The notes beneath the pieces are model-generated. The model ran no database searches. It worked only from the letters and a program-made list of their open reading frames with translations, and was not told the origin of the DNA. 64,000 nucleotides of DNA from Lentisphaerales bacterium (GTDB lineage Bacteria > Verrucomicrobiota > Lentisphaeria > Lentisphaerales > Lentisphaeraceae): positions 1-64,000 of the forward strand of contig JAKVBD010000017.1 of assembly GCA_022446985.1 (NCBI GenBank), written 5' to 3'. This document shows, in pieces, positions 17,331 through 26,810 of the stretch. The position numbers and the translations under genes were made by a program. Position 1 is the stretch's first letter, and every line of letters begins with the position of its first letter.

Positions 17331-17654
17331 TTATTCCGCAGAATTTTTAATGAAGATTAATTGACCTCTTTGGCCTTTAAACTTTAGGGTTCGATCATTT
17401 TCAATATTGGCCGTAGCTTTTGAGTTGACACCATCCAGTGTGATTGAACCATCATCATTTTTTTGCCAGGTACCCTCTTTGACTTTAGGCTGGCCATCCG
17501 CTCCAATCCACGAGGCAGAAACTGTTCCGTCATCTTTAATATTCAGGTCGTAGGTTTTGTTGTTGGTTTTAGCTTGCCACTGACCAGCATATGGTGAGCT
17601 GCTACAACTTGTGAGAAAGAGTAAAAGCAAAGATAGAAGGCTGAATTTTTTCAT
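17331..17654 (-). CDS. Small lipoprotein, beta-rich
   Basis: 107 residues. The N-terminus MKKFSLLSLLLLFLTSCSSS is a lipoprotein signal with the lipobox LTSC (Cys17). The mature part has short strands with conserved-looking GQWQ, DLNIKDDGTVSASW and GTWQKNDDGSITLDG patterns, resembling small lipocalin-like or META-like envelope lipoproteins. No enzyme motif is visible. It has its own terminator and is monocistronic. Confidence 0.8.
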   Translation of the reverse strand: MKKFSLLSLLLLFLTSCSSSPYAGQWQAKTNNKTYDLNIKDDGTVSASWIGADGQPKVKEGTWQKNDDGSITLDGVNSKATANIENDRTLKFKGQRGQLIFIKNSAE

Positions 17655-17726
17655 GGAGAGATTCCCTGTTTACGTATATTTTTCTTGATAAAGCTTAACT
17701 GAATTGGGAGCTTGCTTCAAGGTAAT

Positions 17727-18869
17727 TTAAAAAGCATTTAGGCTTTTTAGGCCTTTCTTCAGGGTTTTATCTTTTTTTGCGAAGCAGATACGAATAAGTT
17801 TCGGGGCTTCATATTTTTGATAGAAAGGCTCAAGGGGAATGAGTGAAAGGCTTTTTTCTTTCACTAAATAGTTGGTGATTTCAATACCGTTTTCAAAGTT
17901 TGTGTGACTATAGTCGACCAGTTGAAAGTAGGTGCCACTAGTGTGAAGTGGTTTTAATGAACTTTTTTTTAGAAGCTTTAGGGTGAGGTTACGCTTTTCT
18001 TCATAAAATGAGCTGACTCTTTCATATGCAGTAGAGTCTTGCAAGTAATCTGCTATAGCATATTGCATTGGCGTATTGACTGAATAAACGATAAATTGAT
18101 GTGCTTTACGGAATTCATTTGTCAATACTTCTGGAGCCAGGCAGTAGCCTACCTTCCAGCCAGTTGTATGTAGAGTTTTACCAAATGATGAAATAACAAA
18201 GCTGCGCTTTCTGAGTTCTCTATTTGAACTGATGCTTACGTGAGGTTTCTCATCAAAAACGATGTGTTCGTAAACTTCATCACTGATTATAAGAACTTTT
18301 GTATTTTTGAGTATATTTGCCAGTTCTTGAAGATCACTGCTGTCTAGTACTGATCCACAAGGGTTATGCGGAGAATTAATGATAATGGCTTTTGTCTTTG
18401 GCGAAATGGCATTCTTAACATCTGCCCAATCGGGTTTAAAATCTGGAGCTTTCAATTCAATAGGAACAGAAATGCCTCCCTGTAATTCGATAAGTGGGAC
18501 ATAGGCATCATAAGTTGGCTCGAAAACTATGACTTCATCTCCAGGGCATACTGTTGCGGCTATGGCAGTTGCAATGGCTTGAGTAGCTCCGGCAGTCACG
18601 GTTATTTCCGTGTTTACATCATATTCTACATCTTGGTGTGCCTGGTGCTTTTTGACAATAGCCTGTCTCAAAGCGGGGACACCCGGCATGGGAGCGTATT
18701 GGTTACAACCTTTCTTCATATAGTATGTGACAAGATCGATTAACTTTGGATCTGCGTCAAAGTCAGGAAATCCCTGGGAGAGATTCACGGCGCCAAATTC
18801 ATTTGCTTTCTGGCTCATAACAGCAAAGATACTGTTTTTGACATTCGGCAATTTCAATTGAAATTTCAT
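17727..18869 (-). CDS. Class I PLP aminotransferase, methionine/kynurenine type
   Basis: 380 residues, fold type I. The N-terminus FGAVNLSQGFPDFD and MPGVPALRQAI match the YbdL/kynurenine-oxoglutarate transaminase branch. The PLP lysine is Lys231 in SSFGKTLHTTGWKVG. NSPHNPCGSVL (Asn and Pro contacts to PLP) and ISDEVYEH (Asp, Tyr) are intact. It probably transfers the amino group of methionine or an aromatic amino acid to a 2-oxo acid. The start codon overlaps the stop of the upstream gene (TAATG), so it is translationally coupled to the zinc-finger protein gene. Confidence 0.9.
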   Translation of the reverse strand: MKFQLKLPNVKNSIFAVMSQKANEFGAVNLSQGFPDFDADPKLIDLVTYYMKKGCNQYAPMPGVPALRQAIVKKHQAHQDVEYDVNTEITVTAGATQAIATAIAATVCPGDEVIVFEPTYDAYVPLIELQGGISVPIELKAPDFKPDWADVKNAISPKTKAIIINSPHNPCGSVLDSSDLQELANILKNTKVLIISDEVYEHIVFDEKPHVSISSNRELRKRSFVISSFGKTLHTTGWKVGYCLAPEVLTNEFRKAHQFIVYSVNTPMQYAIADYLQDSTAYERVSSFYEEKRNLTLKLLKKSSLKPLHTSGTYFQLVDYSHTNFENGIEITNYLVKEKSLSLIPLEPFYQKYEAPKLIRICFAKKDKTLKKGLKSLNAF

Positions 18870-19501
18870 TAGAGGCTTTTGATAGCTTCTTTATATTTTG
18901 CGATGGCTGTTGCCTGTGTGTTTTTAAAGCCGCTGCCTTTACAGCTTTTACATGGGAGAGCAGAAAGGCCACTGCCAATGCAGGTACTGCACTCATCTTT
19001 GCCGCGGCAAACGGGGCACTGATTATTTACCGTTTGGTCATTGAAGCCTTTGTAGATGATACGGCCCTCGGTACATTTTTGATTCATGCACTTTGCCGTG
19101 CCTTTGCACTTAGTACATTTTCCAGAGCCTTCACCAGCACAGCTGTTGCAGGTGTCGGGAAATTCGCTTGATACAAAATCGAGGTAACCTTGTTCGGGAT
19201 AGTCGTTATTTATCTTCTGCTTGAATTTAGAGAAAGCTCCAGGGTTTGTTGCCAAGAGGGCATAAGTCAGTAGTTTGATGGTGTCCTGACGGGCTTCATT
19301 ATTTTTTGCTTTATAGAAAGCGTCGCCAAGCTTTCTGACGTCATCTTTGGTGATTTTTCGGGTGTCTATACGCTCTTTTAGCGCTTTAACTGAAGTAGGA
19401 AGGTTGGCAGAATTAATTTTTTTAGAAGCTCCAGGATTCATCTGTGTTGTGTAATAGTAATAACCTCCGGCAAGAAGTAGTAGAAACAGAATGAATTTCA
19501 T
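18869..19501 (-). CDS. Membrane-anchored protein with DnaJ-type zinc-finger repeats
   Basis: 210 residues. An N-terminal hydrophobic segment (MKFILFLLLLAGGYYYYTT) acts as anchor or signal. Residues 35-110 are helical. The C-terminal half carries CXXC pairs in the DnaJ cysteine-rich style: CNSCAGEG, CTKCKG, CMNQKC, CPVCRGKDECSTCIGSG and CKSCKGSG. There is no J domain, so it is not a DnaJ. Such proteins are thought to bind unfolded or thiol-containing partners through zinc sites. It is coupled to the downstream aminotransferase by a TAATG overlap. Confidence 0.82.
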   Translation of the reverse strand: MKFILFLLLLAGGYYYYTTQMNPGASKKINSANLPTSVKALKERIDTRKITKDDVRKLGDAFYKAKNNEARQDTIKLLTYALLATNPGAFSKFKQKINNDYPEQGYLDFVSSEFPDTCNSCAGEGSGKCTKCKGTAKCMNQKCTEGRIIYKGFNDQTVNNQCPVCRGKDECSTCIGSGLSALPCKSCKGSGFKNTQATAIAKYKEAIKSL

Positions 19502-19529
19502 CGAACAGCTCCGTTTTTAAATCTTATAA

Positions 19530-20651
19530 CTAGCCTGTCATGCAGGGTTCCCAGTCCTTCCAGACCGGTTCGTAATCTTTTTGTTTGAGTACATCAAAGA
19601 TCTCATCGACTTTTCTTTCATCGGTGATGTCAAACTGTTTTAGGGCAGTCTGCGGGTTACAGTATCCACCAGGTTCAGTTGAAGACTCTGCACTCATGTG
19701 AGTGACTCCCAAGCCAATCAAACCGTCTCTCAAGTAAGATGGCTCTCTAGTAGAAATATTAATTCCCGCGTCGGGGAATGCCAGTCGCCAGGCAAGAATG
19801 AGTTGAGTAATATCGCGATCCGAGACATTTGCTGCTGGAGTGTAATCAGTTTCACTTTCACAAAGCCTTGGGAGACTCACAGAGTATTGCACGCGCCAAT
19901 GGTACTTCATCATATAATCTAAATGAATGGCACACATAGCGGAATCAAAACGCCAATCTGGAGCGAGTCCTAAAAGAACGCCCATATTGATACGTCGCAT
20001 TTTTGCATGAGCTCCTCTTTCAGTAGCGGCTAAGCGCCAGTCATAATCTTTTTTCTTCCCACGTAAGTGTACGCTTTTGTAAGTCTCGCGATCATAAGTT
20101 TCCTGGTAAAGAGTCAGACCATCAACACCTTTACTGACAAGTTTTTCATAAGCTTCCTGAGTAAATGGAGCGACTTCGATACTGATAGAAGGAAAGTCGG
20201 TACATTGATCGACCATAGCTCCTATGTATTCCGGAGTGACAATTTTCTGGTGCTCGCCAGAAACAAGAAGAACATGACGGAAACCGCGCTTGATCAAGTA
20301 GTCGGCTTCTTTTTTACACTCCTCGGTATCGAGACTTTTACGGCGGATTTTGTTTTCCATAGTAAAACCGCAGTAAGTGCAGGTATTTGTGCACTCATTT
20401 GAGATGTATAAAGGAGCGTAAAAACGGATGACTTTGCCGTGCCTTTGAGCTGTAAGCGCACTGGCTTTTAAAGCCATAGCTTCGAGATAGTTTATGGCAG
20501 CCGGGCTGGAAAGCAAAGCAAAAGTCTCAGGTCCTTGCTGCGGAAAAGGGTCCCGCAAAAGGTTTTCGATATTTTGCGGGTTTTCGCAATGACTCAGTTC
20601 GTGAAATTTTTGAAGAGACTGCGTTTCGAGATATTCGGCGAAAGTCTTCAT
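19530..20651 (-). CDS. thiH: 2-iminoacetate synthase ThiH (radical SAM)
   Basis: 373 residues. It cleaves tyrosine to dehydroglycine and p-cresol for thiazole formation in anaerobic-type thiamine synthesis. The radical SAM cluster ligands are Cys87, Cys91 and Cys94 ([12 protein letters not shown]). Further family blocks are [38 protein letters not shown] and the C-terminal [19 protein letters not shown]. The start codon overlaps the thiG stop by four bases (ATGA). Confidence 0.95.
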   Translation of the reverse strand: MKTFAEYLETQSLQKFHELSHCENPQNIENLLRDPFPQQGPETFALLSSPAAINYLEAMALKASALTAQRHGKVIRFYAPLYISNECTNTCTYCGFTMENKIRRKSLDTEECKKEADYLIKRGFRHVLLVSGEHQKIVTPEYIGAMVDQCTDFPSISIEVAPFTQEAYEKLVSKGVDGLTLYQETYDRETYKSVHLRGKKKDYDWRLAATERGAHAKMRRINMGVLLGLAPDWRFDSAMCAIHLDYMMKYHWRVQYSVSLPRLCESETDYTPAANVSDRDITQLILAWRLAFPDAGINISTREPSYLRDGLIGLGVTHMSAESSTEPGGYCNPQTALKQFDITDERKVDEIFDVLKQKDYEPVWKDWEPCMTG

Positions 20652-21421
20652 TTCAAGAATGATGTAAGTGGGCTACTGGCTTCAGCTTGAGTTGTTTTGG
20701 GAGCTAGACCACACATATAAGCAGTTCTACCAGCTTCAGTTGCCTGAGCAAAGGCTTTACCCATAGCAGCCGGATCGCCTGCTGCTGCAAGAGCTGTGTT
20801 TACTAATACTGCATCGGCTCCCATTTCCATGGCTTCAGCCGCATGAGACGGAGCTCCAAGACCTGCATCGACAACAACCGGAACAGTGGCCTGTTCGATG
20901 ATTATGCGAATCATATCTTTAGTTTTTATTCCCTGATTACAGCCTATAGGAGCACCGAGTGGCATAACTGTTGCCGTACCGACTTCTTCCAGTCTTTTTG
21001 CAAGAACCGGATCGGCGTTGATGTAGGGCATGACAACGAAGCCTTCTTTGACGAGGACTTCAGCAGCCTTCAAAGTTTCAATTGGATCTGGTAGTAAGTA
21101 GCGTGGATCCGGGTGAATTTCCAGTTTTACCCACTTAGGCATGCCGGCAGCATGAGCTAATTTAGCGATAGTAACAGCTTCTTCTGCTGTTGCAGCACCG
21201 CTGGTATTGGGCAAAATCAAGTACTTATCAGGATCGAGGGCATCGGTGATATTCTCGCCATGCTCTGTGCCGAGGTCAAGTCTTCTAAGAGCTACTGTGA
21301 CCAGCTCTGAGCCACTAGCTTCAATGGCTGAAAGCATACTTTGATTGCTGGAGAATTTACCAGTCCCGACAAAGAATCGGGACTTAAAGTTTCTACCTGC
21401 TATTACCAGATCGTCGTTCAT
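20648..21421 (-). CDS. thiG: Thiazole synthase ThiG
   Basis: 257 residues, a TIM-barrel enzyme that builds the thiazole phosphate from DXP, dehydroglycine and ThiS thiocarboxylate. Seen are [23 protein letters not shown], the Schiff-base lysine Lys99 in [24 protein letters not shown] and [24 protein letters not shown] in parts. The gene is immediately downstream of secDF (two bases) and overlaps thiH. No thiS, thiF or thiE is adjacent, and there is no space for a TPP riboswitch directly in front of thiG. Confidence 0.95.
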   Translation of the reverse strand: MNDDLVIAGRNFKSRFFVGTGKFSSNQSMLSAIEASGSELVTVALRRLDLGTEHGENITDALDPDKYLILPNTSGAATAEEAVTIAKLAHAAGMPKWVKLEIHPDPRYLLPDPIETLKAAEVLVKEGFVVMPYINADPVLAKRLEEVGTATVMPLGAPIGCNQGIKTKDMIRIIIEQATVPVVVDAGLGAPSHAAEAMEMGADAVLVNTALAAAGDPAAMGKAFAQATEAGRTAYMCGLAPKTTQAEASSPLTSFLK

Positions 21422-21423
21422 TC

Positions 21424-24123
21424 TTACTCTTCGACCATTACTGTTTGGTCGTTTTGTCTTTGAAGCTCACGCTCTTCTTTTTCAGTGTGAATACGCTCTA
21501 GTTGAGTACCAAGTTTGCTGTTACAAACGATTGGTGAAGCAACGAAGATTGATGAGTATGTACCGATCATTACACCGATTAGTAAGATAAGTGCGAAACC
21601 AGAGATAGCACCACCACCGAATAGAGTAAGGATAAGAACGACAAGTAGAGTTGTTACGGAAGTAAGAATAGTACGGTTTAGAGTACTGTTGATACTTTCG
21701 TTCATGATTTCAATGATTGTTTTCTTCTTGATTTGACCAGAGTTTTCACGGATACGGTCGAAAACAACAATTGTGTCATTCAGTGAGTAACCAATGATTG
21801 TCAGAAGGGCTGCAATAACCGGTAGTGAAATCTGGTTACCCAGTAGAGTGTAAATACCGATAGCAATCAATGTATCGTGAGCAAGGGCTGCAATTGCACC
21901 GACAGCGAAGATACTTTCGAAACGAAGTGTGATGTAGAAGAAAATTGCTACTAGTGAAAGGAATACTGCCAGGAAGGCCTGTTTTGTGAATTCTTCACCA
22001 ACACCACCACCAACTGAAAGCTGTGCGACTCTTGGAGCATCTGCTTCAGTCGCTCTTACAAGACCGTCGAGTTTATTGAAGAGTCCGGCATTATCACTAA
22101 CGTCGTCGAATTTCTCGTGACCTTCTTTAACAGTGATCTCAAGTTGCTTTGAAGCACCTGCAAGACCGCTTTTGAAAACGACTTTAGGGTTATTGAATCC
22201 AGCACCTGCAAGAGCCTTTTCAACAGAGTCTTGAGTGATTGCATCGCTCTTAACATTATAGATTAGAGAGTTACCACCGGTAAAGTCTACACTCAGTATA
22301 TCTGAACCTTTACTGAAAATGACGCCCAGTGAAAGTACAACAAGTACAGCAGAAACGACAACAGCATTCTTACGAAGTCTCCAGAAGTCAAGGCTACGAG
22401 CAGGCTTAGCAGCAAATCCACCCAACTCTTTGACTGTGTGATCTTGAGTCATCATATCGAAGAAGATACGGCTCATGAAAATACCGGTGAACATTGAAGC
22501 AACGATACCGATTGCAAGTGTGTAAGCAAAACCCTGAATTGGACCAGAACCGAATTTCATTAGTATTAATGCAGTGATCAATGTCGTTACGTTGGCATCG
22601 AAAATCGTGATGAATGCTTTGCCATAACCTTCGCGTGTAGCATTAAAAAGAGTTCTGCCTGTTGCAAGCTCTTCACGGATTCTTTCGAAGATTAGAACGT
22701 TGGTGTCGACTGCCATACCGATTGTCAGGATGATACCAGCGATACCAGGTAGGGTGAATGTTGCACCCAGGATAGCCATAGAACCAACGACAAGCAGAAT
22801 GTTGGCGACCAGTGCAAGGACAGCAATCAAACCACCTTTCTTATAGTAAACAGCCATAAAGATGAGAACAAGTACAAGACCGACAAGACAAGAAAGAATA
22901 CCGGATTTTACAGATTCAGCACCGAGTGTTGGATCAGTTCTTGATTCACCAGCAAACTGTAGCTCAACCGGCATAGAACCAGATTGAAGAACGATTGCTA
23001 ATTCTTGAGCATCTTCTTTGGAGAAGTCACCTGAAATTCTTGCAGAACCACCACCGATTCTTTCGTTGATACGCGGCGCGCTATAGCAAACATCATCTAG
23101 AACGATTGCCAGTCTCTGGCCGATGAATTTACCTGAAACATTTGCGAACTCTTTAGCACCAGCACTGTTGAAAACTTTACTGATTTCCCATGAACCGTGT
23201 TGATCCTGAGTCGGGAAAGCGCGATCAATGTTTTCGCCACCCATTTCAACATCGCGAAGCCAGATGAAGCCACCAGGTTCACCTGGTGCTTCGATTGTCT
23301 CATCGCCAGGTTGATTTGGACTTAGAACACCGCGGAACTCAAGTTTTGCCTGTCTTAGGAGTAGGCTACGGATTGCTGCAACTTCTTCGTCGTTAACAGC
23401 AGGAACGCGAATCATGATTGAATTTTCAGAGAATGGGCGAAGCTCAACTTCTGCTAGACCTTTACTGTCGATACGGCTACGAAGAATCTCGATGATGCTG
23501 TCACGAGTTTTTTCGGCTTCGAGATCTTCGCCATCAGGGCCTCTGCCAGCAAGGTCTTCAAGTTTGAATTGCATGGTGAATTCGACACCACCACGAAGAT
23601 CGATACCGGCTTTGATTTTACCAGCTGTCATTTTTTCGACGTATTTAACAGCTTTTTTGTTACTTGGTCTTGTGCCAGGGACATCCAGAAATTTGTAAAG
23701 TTTAACTCTACCACCACAAGCATTTAGAAGAGCACCAGAACGAGTCATGGCGACTGGATCGTCTGGACGTCTTTTGCGCTTGTTATTGTAGTCATCTTTA
23801 GCTTTGGCAAGAGCTTTTTCGAAAGCTTCTTTTTCGTCTTTAGAGATAACATCGTCAAGGTCTTCTCTGGCATCGATGACTGCTTCACGCGTCGCTTTAG
23901 TATTGTTTTTGATGTTTGCCTGTGAGGCTTCGTTTAAAGCTTCCTCAAGTTTTTTAACTTCTGCTTCTCCTACTAGCTTCGAAGAAATGCTTTTAGCAGA
24001 CTGTTTGTCGATGTAAGTAAAGTAATCTTTATTTGAAATTGGGAATATCTCAATACACCATGCTGCGATGATCGCAACAGCAAAGATTAGGCGGTAGCGG
24101 ATTGATTGTTTCGTGTTGTCCAT
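21424..24123 (-). CDS. secDF: Protein translocase SecD-SecF fusion
   Basis: 899 residues, SecD and SecF in one chain, twelve predicted membrane helices. It uses the proton gradient to assist late export through SecYEG. The SecD signature [12 protein letters not shown] lies near residue 175, the P1 periplasmic domain follows, then the first six-helix block ([18 protein letters not shown]). The SecF half starts with [12 protein letters not shown] near residue 615 and has [15 protein letters not shown]. The N-terminus carries an extra Ala/Lys/Glu-rich helical stretch of about 80 residues after the first helix. It is ten bases downstream of yajC. Confidence 0.96.
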   Translation of the reverse strand: MDNTKQSIRYRLIFAVAIIAAWCIEIFPISNKDYFTYIDKQSAKSISSKLVGEAEVKKLEEALNEASQANIKNNTKATREAVIDAREDLDDVISKDEKEAFEKALAKAKDDYNNKRKRRPDDPVAMTRSGALLNACGGRVKLYKFLDVPGTRPSNKKAVKYVEKMTAGKIKAGIDLRGGVEFTMQFKLEDLAGRGPDGEDLEAEKTRDSIIEILRSRIDSKGLAEVELRPFSENSIMIRVPAVNDEEVAAIRSLLLRQAKLEFRGVLSPNQPGDETIEAPGEPGGFIWLRDVEMGGENIDRAFPTQDQHGSWEISKVFNSAGAKEFANVSGKFIGQRLAIVLDDVCYSAPRINERIGGGSARISGDFSKEDAQELAIVLQSGSMPVELQFAGESRTDPTLGAESVKSGILSCLVGLVLVLIFMAVYYKKGGLIAVLALVANILLVVGSMAILGATFTLPGIAGIILTIGMAVDTNVLIFERIREELATGRTLFNATREGYGKAFITIFDANVTTLITALILMKFGSGPIQGFAYTLAIGIVASMFTGIFMSRIFFDMMTQDHTVKELGGFAAKPARSLDFWRLRKNAVVVSAVLVVLSLGVIFSKGSDILSVDFTGGNSLIYNVKSDAITQDSVEKALAGAGFNNPKVVFKSGLAGASKQLEITVKEGHEKFDDVSDNAGLFNKLDGLVRATEADAPRVAQLSVGGGVGEEFTKQAFLAVFLSLVAIFFYITLRFESIFAVGAIAALAHDTLIAIGIYTLLGNQISLPVIAALLTIIGYSLNDTIVVFDRIRENSGQIKKKTIIEIMNESINSTLNRTILTSVTTLLVVLILTLFGGGAISGFALILLIGVMIGTYSSIFVASPIVCNSKLGTQLERIHTEKEERELQRQNDQTVMVEE

Positions 24124-24133
24124 TGTGTCTCCC

Positions 24134-24487
24134 TTACTTCACTTCTTCTTTAGTTGGTTCAGCGGAATCACTTTTAATGATCATACGAATACCGCGAGGA
24201 TGAACCTTAATATTTGTTTTTTCCGCAATCTTAACGAACATAGCGTCGTTTTCAGCAGCAAAAATTTCACCGTAAATACCGCTTTCCAGCAGTACCTGGT
24301 CACCTTTCTTTAGTTTCGCGACTTCCTCTTGATGTTTCTTTTCTTTCTGTTTTTGAGGTCTGATTGTGAAGAAGTACATGAAGGCAAACATAAAAATCAT
24401 CATGCCGATCATAGTGAATGGACCGAGGCCCGGAGGTTGTCCACCGGCATTGGCGATAACTGTCGATATATTTGTTAAAGAAAGCAT
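24134..24487 (-). CDS. yajC: Preprotein translocase subunit YajC
   Basis: About 117 residues from the ATG at 24487, which has AGGA just upstream; the open frame extends to 24535. A single membrane helix (MIGMMIFMFAFMYFFTIRP) is followed by QKQKEKKHQEEVAKLKKGD and a small beta domain ending NIKVHPRGIRMI, as in YajC. The gene heads the yajC-secDF unit, whose order is conserved in most bacteria, and thiGH follow on the same strand. Confidence 0.93.
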   Translation of the reverse strand: MLSLTNISTVIANAGGQPPGLGPFTMIGMMIFMFAFMYFFTIRPQKQKEKKHQEEVAKLKKGDQVLLESGIYGEIFAAENDAMFVKIAEKTNIKVHPRGIRMIIKSDSAEPTKEEVK

Positions 24488-24899
24488 ATAAAAGTCCTGT
24501 TTAAATATGTTTAAAATCTTGCTACTGGATATCAAAATCCTAAATTTCGAGCGTGTACATTAGTGCAAATTTTTGAAATCGCCATATGGCAAATGCGTAA
24601 ATTGAAGTTAAATCCTGCTAATGGTTTTCAGGGCTCAATTATGTCAGTAAAAAACATTGGATGACAGTCACAATGCAGCTGGTAGAGACGAGGCGTTGTT
24701 TGTTTTCATTCAGGTGTCATTTTTGGAGGTTTTTAACACCTTATACAAATAACATCTACAAATGAATGATCAGCTTAATCAAAAGGACAAAAAAACAAGC
24801 TTGACTTTCTCTTATGACAACGTTAAGTCTTTCGAGAAAATTTATTGCTTTAGCAGTTGCTGAGTTTGGGACAAATTACATTAGGACTAGGATTAACAA
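24488..24899. other. Divergent promoter region between yajC and ndk
   Basis: About 410 bases with no convincing coding frame or strong palindrome. It must hold the promoters of the yajC operon (minus) and of ndk (plus), but I can define neither with confidence. Confidence 0.4.
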
Positions 24900-25388
24900 A
24901 TGTACGAAAAATCTCTAATCATTATTAAGCCAGATGGCGTACAGCGCTCACTTGTTGGCACGGTAATAAACCGTTTTGAAAATGCCGGTTTGAAAATTCA
25001 CGCTATGAAGCTTCAAAACGTAGCTGCAGAGCAGTCTAAGAAGCACTACTCTGAGCATGTTGGTAAAGCATTCTATCCTACAGTTGAAGAGTACATCACT
25101 TCTGGCCCGGTAATGGTTTTTGTACTCGGTGGTGTGAGTGCTATTAAAAAGATTAGAGCTATGGTTGGTGCTACAGAACCTGCGTCAGCTCTTCCTGGAA
25201 CCATTCGCGGTGATTTTGCTCACCAATCTTATCCAGCTCCGGGTGAGCCTGATGATAAACCAATTCGCAACTTGATTCACGCTTCAGCTACACCGGATGA
25301 AGCTGCGGCAGAAATAGCAATCTGGTTCTCAGAAGATGAACTTGTTGACTACGACAAAGTGACAGATCAACAAGTATCATTTAAATAA
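24900..25388 (+). CDS. ndk: Nucleoside diphosphate kinase
   Basis: 162 residues; transfers phosphate from ATP to other nucleoside diphosphates through a phospho-histidine. The N-terminus SLIIIKPDGVQRSLVG, the ATEPASALPGTIRGDF block and the active-site His127 in NLIHASATPDEA are clear. Compared with the compact enterobacterial form it carries a short insert before the active site (HQSYPAPGEPDDKPIR), a feature of the longer NDK group, and a C-terminal extension. It has its own terminator. Confidence 0.95.
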   Translation: MYEKSLIIIKPDGVQRSLVGTVINRFENAGLKIHAMKLQNVAAEQSKKHYSEHVGKAFYPTVEEYITSGPVMVFVLGGVSAIKKIRAMVGATEPASALPGTIRGDFAHQSYPAPGEPDDKPIRNLIHASATPDEAAAEIAIWFSEDELVDYDKVTDQQVSFK

Positions 25389-25395
25389 TTTTTCT

Positions 25396-25423
25396 AGGGC
25401 CTCACTTGAGGCCCTCTTTCTTT
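25396..25423 (+). terminator. Intrinsic terminator of ndk
   Basis: AGGGCCTC-ACTT-GAGGCCCT is a perfect 8-bp stem followed by CTTTCTTT. It ends right at the lpxK ATG, so lpxK expression may depend on read-through. Confidence 0.85.
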
Positions 25424-26596
25424 ATGAACATTCAGGAACTAATAGAAAAGCTGGAAGCGTTTATCCTTGATATCATCAATGGTAATCGCAATGACAGGCC
25501 TGCGCGCTGCTTTGCCGGTTTTCTCTTTGGTGTTTCCCGTTTGTTCAGAGCAATCGTTCAACTTCGTCACAGCCTTTACCGAAAAAGAATATTTCGCCAC
25601 AAAACTCTTGGCTGTCTTGTTGTCAGTATTGGTAATATTACTGCTGGTGGTACCGGTAAAACTCCGGTAACAGAAGTCTTTGCCAGAACTCTTTCAGCCA
25701 AGGGGCGCAAAGTTGCTATTCTTAGTCGTGGTTATCGAAGTAAGAGTAAATCGCTGAAAGAAAAGATTCTTGACCTTTTTAGAAGTAAGAAGTTTGAAAC
25801 TCCGCCACGTGTGGTTTCAGAAGGTAAAGGCGAAGTTCTGCTCGATTCATATATGGCAGGAGATGAACCTTTCATGTTGGCTAAAAACCTTCCGGATGTT
25901 TTAGTTCTAACAGATAAGGACAGGGTGAAAAGTGGCCGTTATGCCATTCGTAAATATGGTGTTGATACACTTATTATGGATGATGGTTTTCAGCATCTTC
26001 ATTTAAAGCCGAAGATTAATATAATGCTGGTGGATTCAACAAATCCATTTAGTAACCATGAACTTCTGCCTCGTGGTCTGTTGCGTGAACCTATTAAAAA
26101 TATGCGTCGTGCCGATTTTATTTTCCTGACCAAATCAAATGGCGGTAAACATTTACGTCATTTGAAACAATTCATAAATAAGCACAATCCCCGTGCTGAA
26201 ATTATTGAGTGTACCCACAAACCTCAGTATCTTAGAAATCTTCTAACTGGAGAAGACTTACCTTTGAGTGAACTGAAAGATAAGAAGATAACATCGATAA
26301 GTGGCATAGCTGTTCCGGAAAGCTTCGAAAATTTCCTGACTGGTTTTGGTGCCGAACTTATACATAAAGAAAGATATGCAGACCACCATAAATACAGCCG
26401 TAGTGAAATCGTAGACTTCTTAGACAAGTCGAAAGAACTCGGTGCCGAAATGGTTTTGACGACCGAAAAAGATGCCGTTCGTTTCCCTGATCTTGAGTCT
26501 CATCCTGTCCCAACTCTCTATTTACGCGTTGAAATCGACATTTTAAGTGGCGAAGAGTCATTTAAAGATGCGATCAGCCGTATCTGCTTTTCTTAG
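25424..26596 (+). CDS. lpxK: Tetraacyldisaccharide 4'-kinase (lipid A)
   Basis: 390 residues from the ATG at 25424; the frame also opens at a TTG at 25406, but that TTG lies in the ndk terminator stem. LpxK phosphorylates the 4' position of the lipid A disaccharide at the inner membrane. The P-loop is in [18 protein letters not shown], followed by [37 protein letters not shown] and TEKDAVRFP near the end. Its presence indicates an LPS-bearing Gram-negative envelope. Confidence 0.95.
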   Translation: MNIQELIEKLEAFILDIINGNRNDRPARCFAGFLFGVSRLFRAIVQLRHSLYRKRIFRHKTLGCLVVSIGNITAGGTGKTPVTEVFARTLSAKGRKVAILSRGYRSKSKSLKEKILDLFRSKKFETPPRVVSEGKGEVLLDSYMAGDEPFMLAKNLPDVLVLTDKDRVKSGRYAIRKYGVDTLIMDDGFQHLHLKPKINIMLVDSTNPFSNHELLPRGLLREPIKNMRRADFIFLTKSNGGKHLRHLKQFINKHNPRAEIIECTHKPQYLRNLLTGEDLPLSELKDKKITSISGIAVPESFENFLTGFGAELIHKERYADHHKYSRSEIVDFLDKSKELGAEMVLTTEKDAVRFPDLESHPVPTLYLRVEIDILSGEESFKDAISRICFS

Positions 26597-26727
26597 ATTT
26601 AATTTTTTGTTGTATTTGAGCTTATATTTATAGGCTTTCTGTTTCTATAATTTTCTTTCATTTGTTTGTTTTTTGAGCGCTTACTCTTTTGTGAGTGTTT
26701 ATTAACTATGTGTTCACTTACTTTTTA

Positions 26728-26744
26728 TTAAGATTTTATCTCAA
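26728..26744. promoter_or_regulatory. 17-bp operator-like dyad, distal site of the heme operon
   Basis: TTAAGATTTTATCTCAA, one mismatch from TTGAGA-N5-TCTCAA. It lies 53 bases upstream of a second, perfect copy and 66 bases before the receptor start codon. Two sites in one promoter are common for Fur-type repression. Confidence 0.6.
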
Positions 26745-26780
26745 CTTGTATTGTTTAAATAACTTGTTCGTGTAATTTTT

Positions 26781-26797
26781 TTGAGAACTTATCTCAA
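26781..26797. promoter_or_regulatory. 17-bp operator-like dyad, proximal site of the heme operon
   Basis: TTGAGAACTTATCTCAA is a perfect TTGAGA / TCTCAA inverted repeat with a five-base spacer, 13 bases before the receptor ATG. Its place over the 5' leader would fit a repressor that blocks transcription. Confidence 0.65.
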
Positions 26798-26810
26798 GAC
26801 GGAAACATAA

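Noticed and set aside
20648-21421. TPP riboswitch before thiG
   Set aside because: Only two bases separate secDF and thiG, so there is no room for one in the usual place.
25406-25423. TTG start for lpxK
   Set aside because: The TTG is within the ndk terminator hairpin; the ATG at 25424 follows it and fits the family N-terminus.
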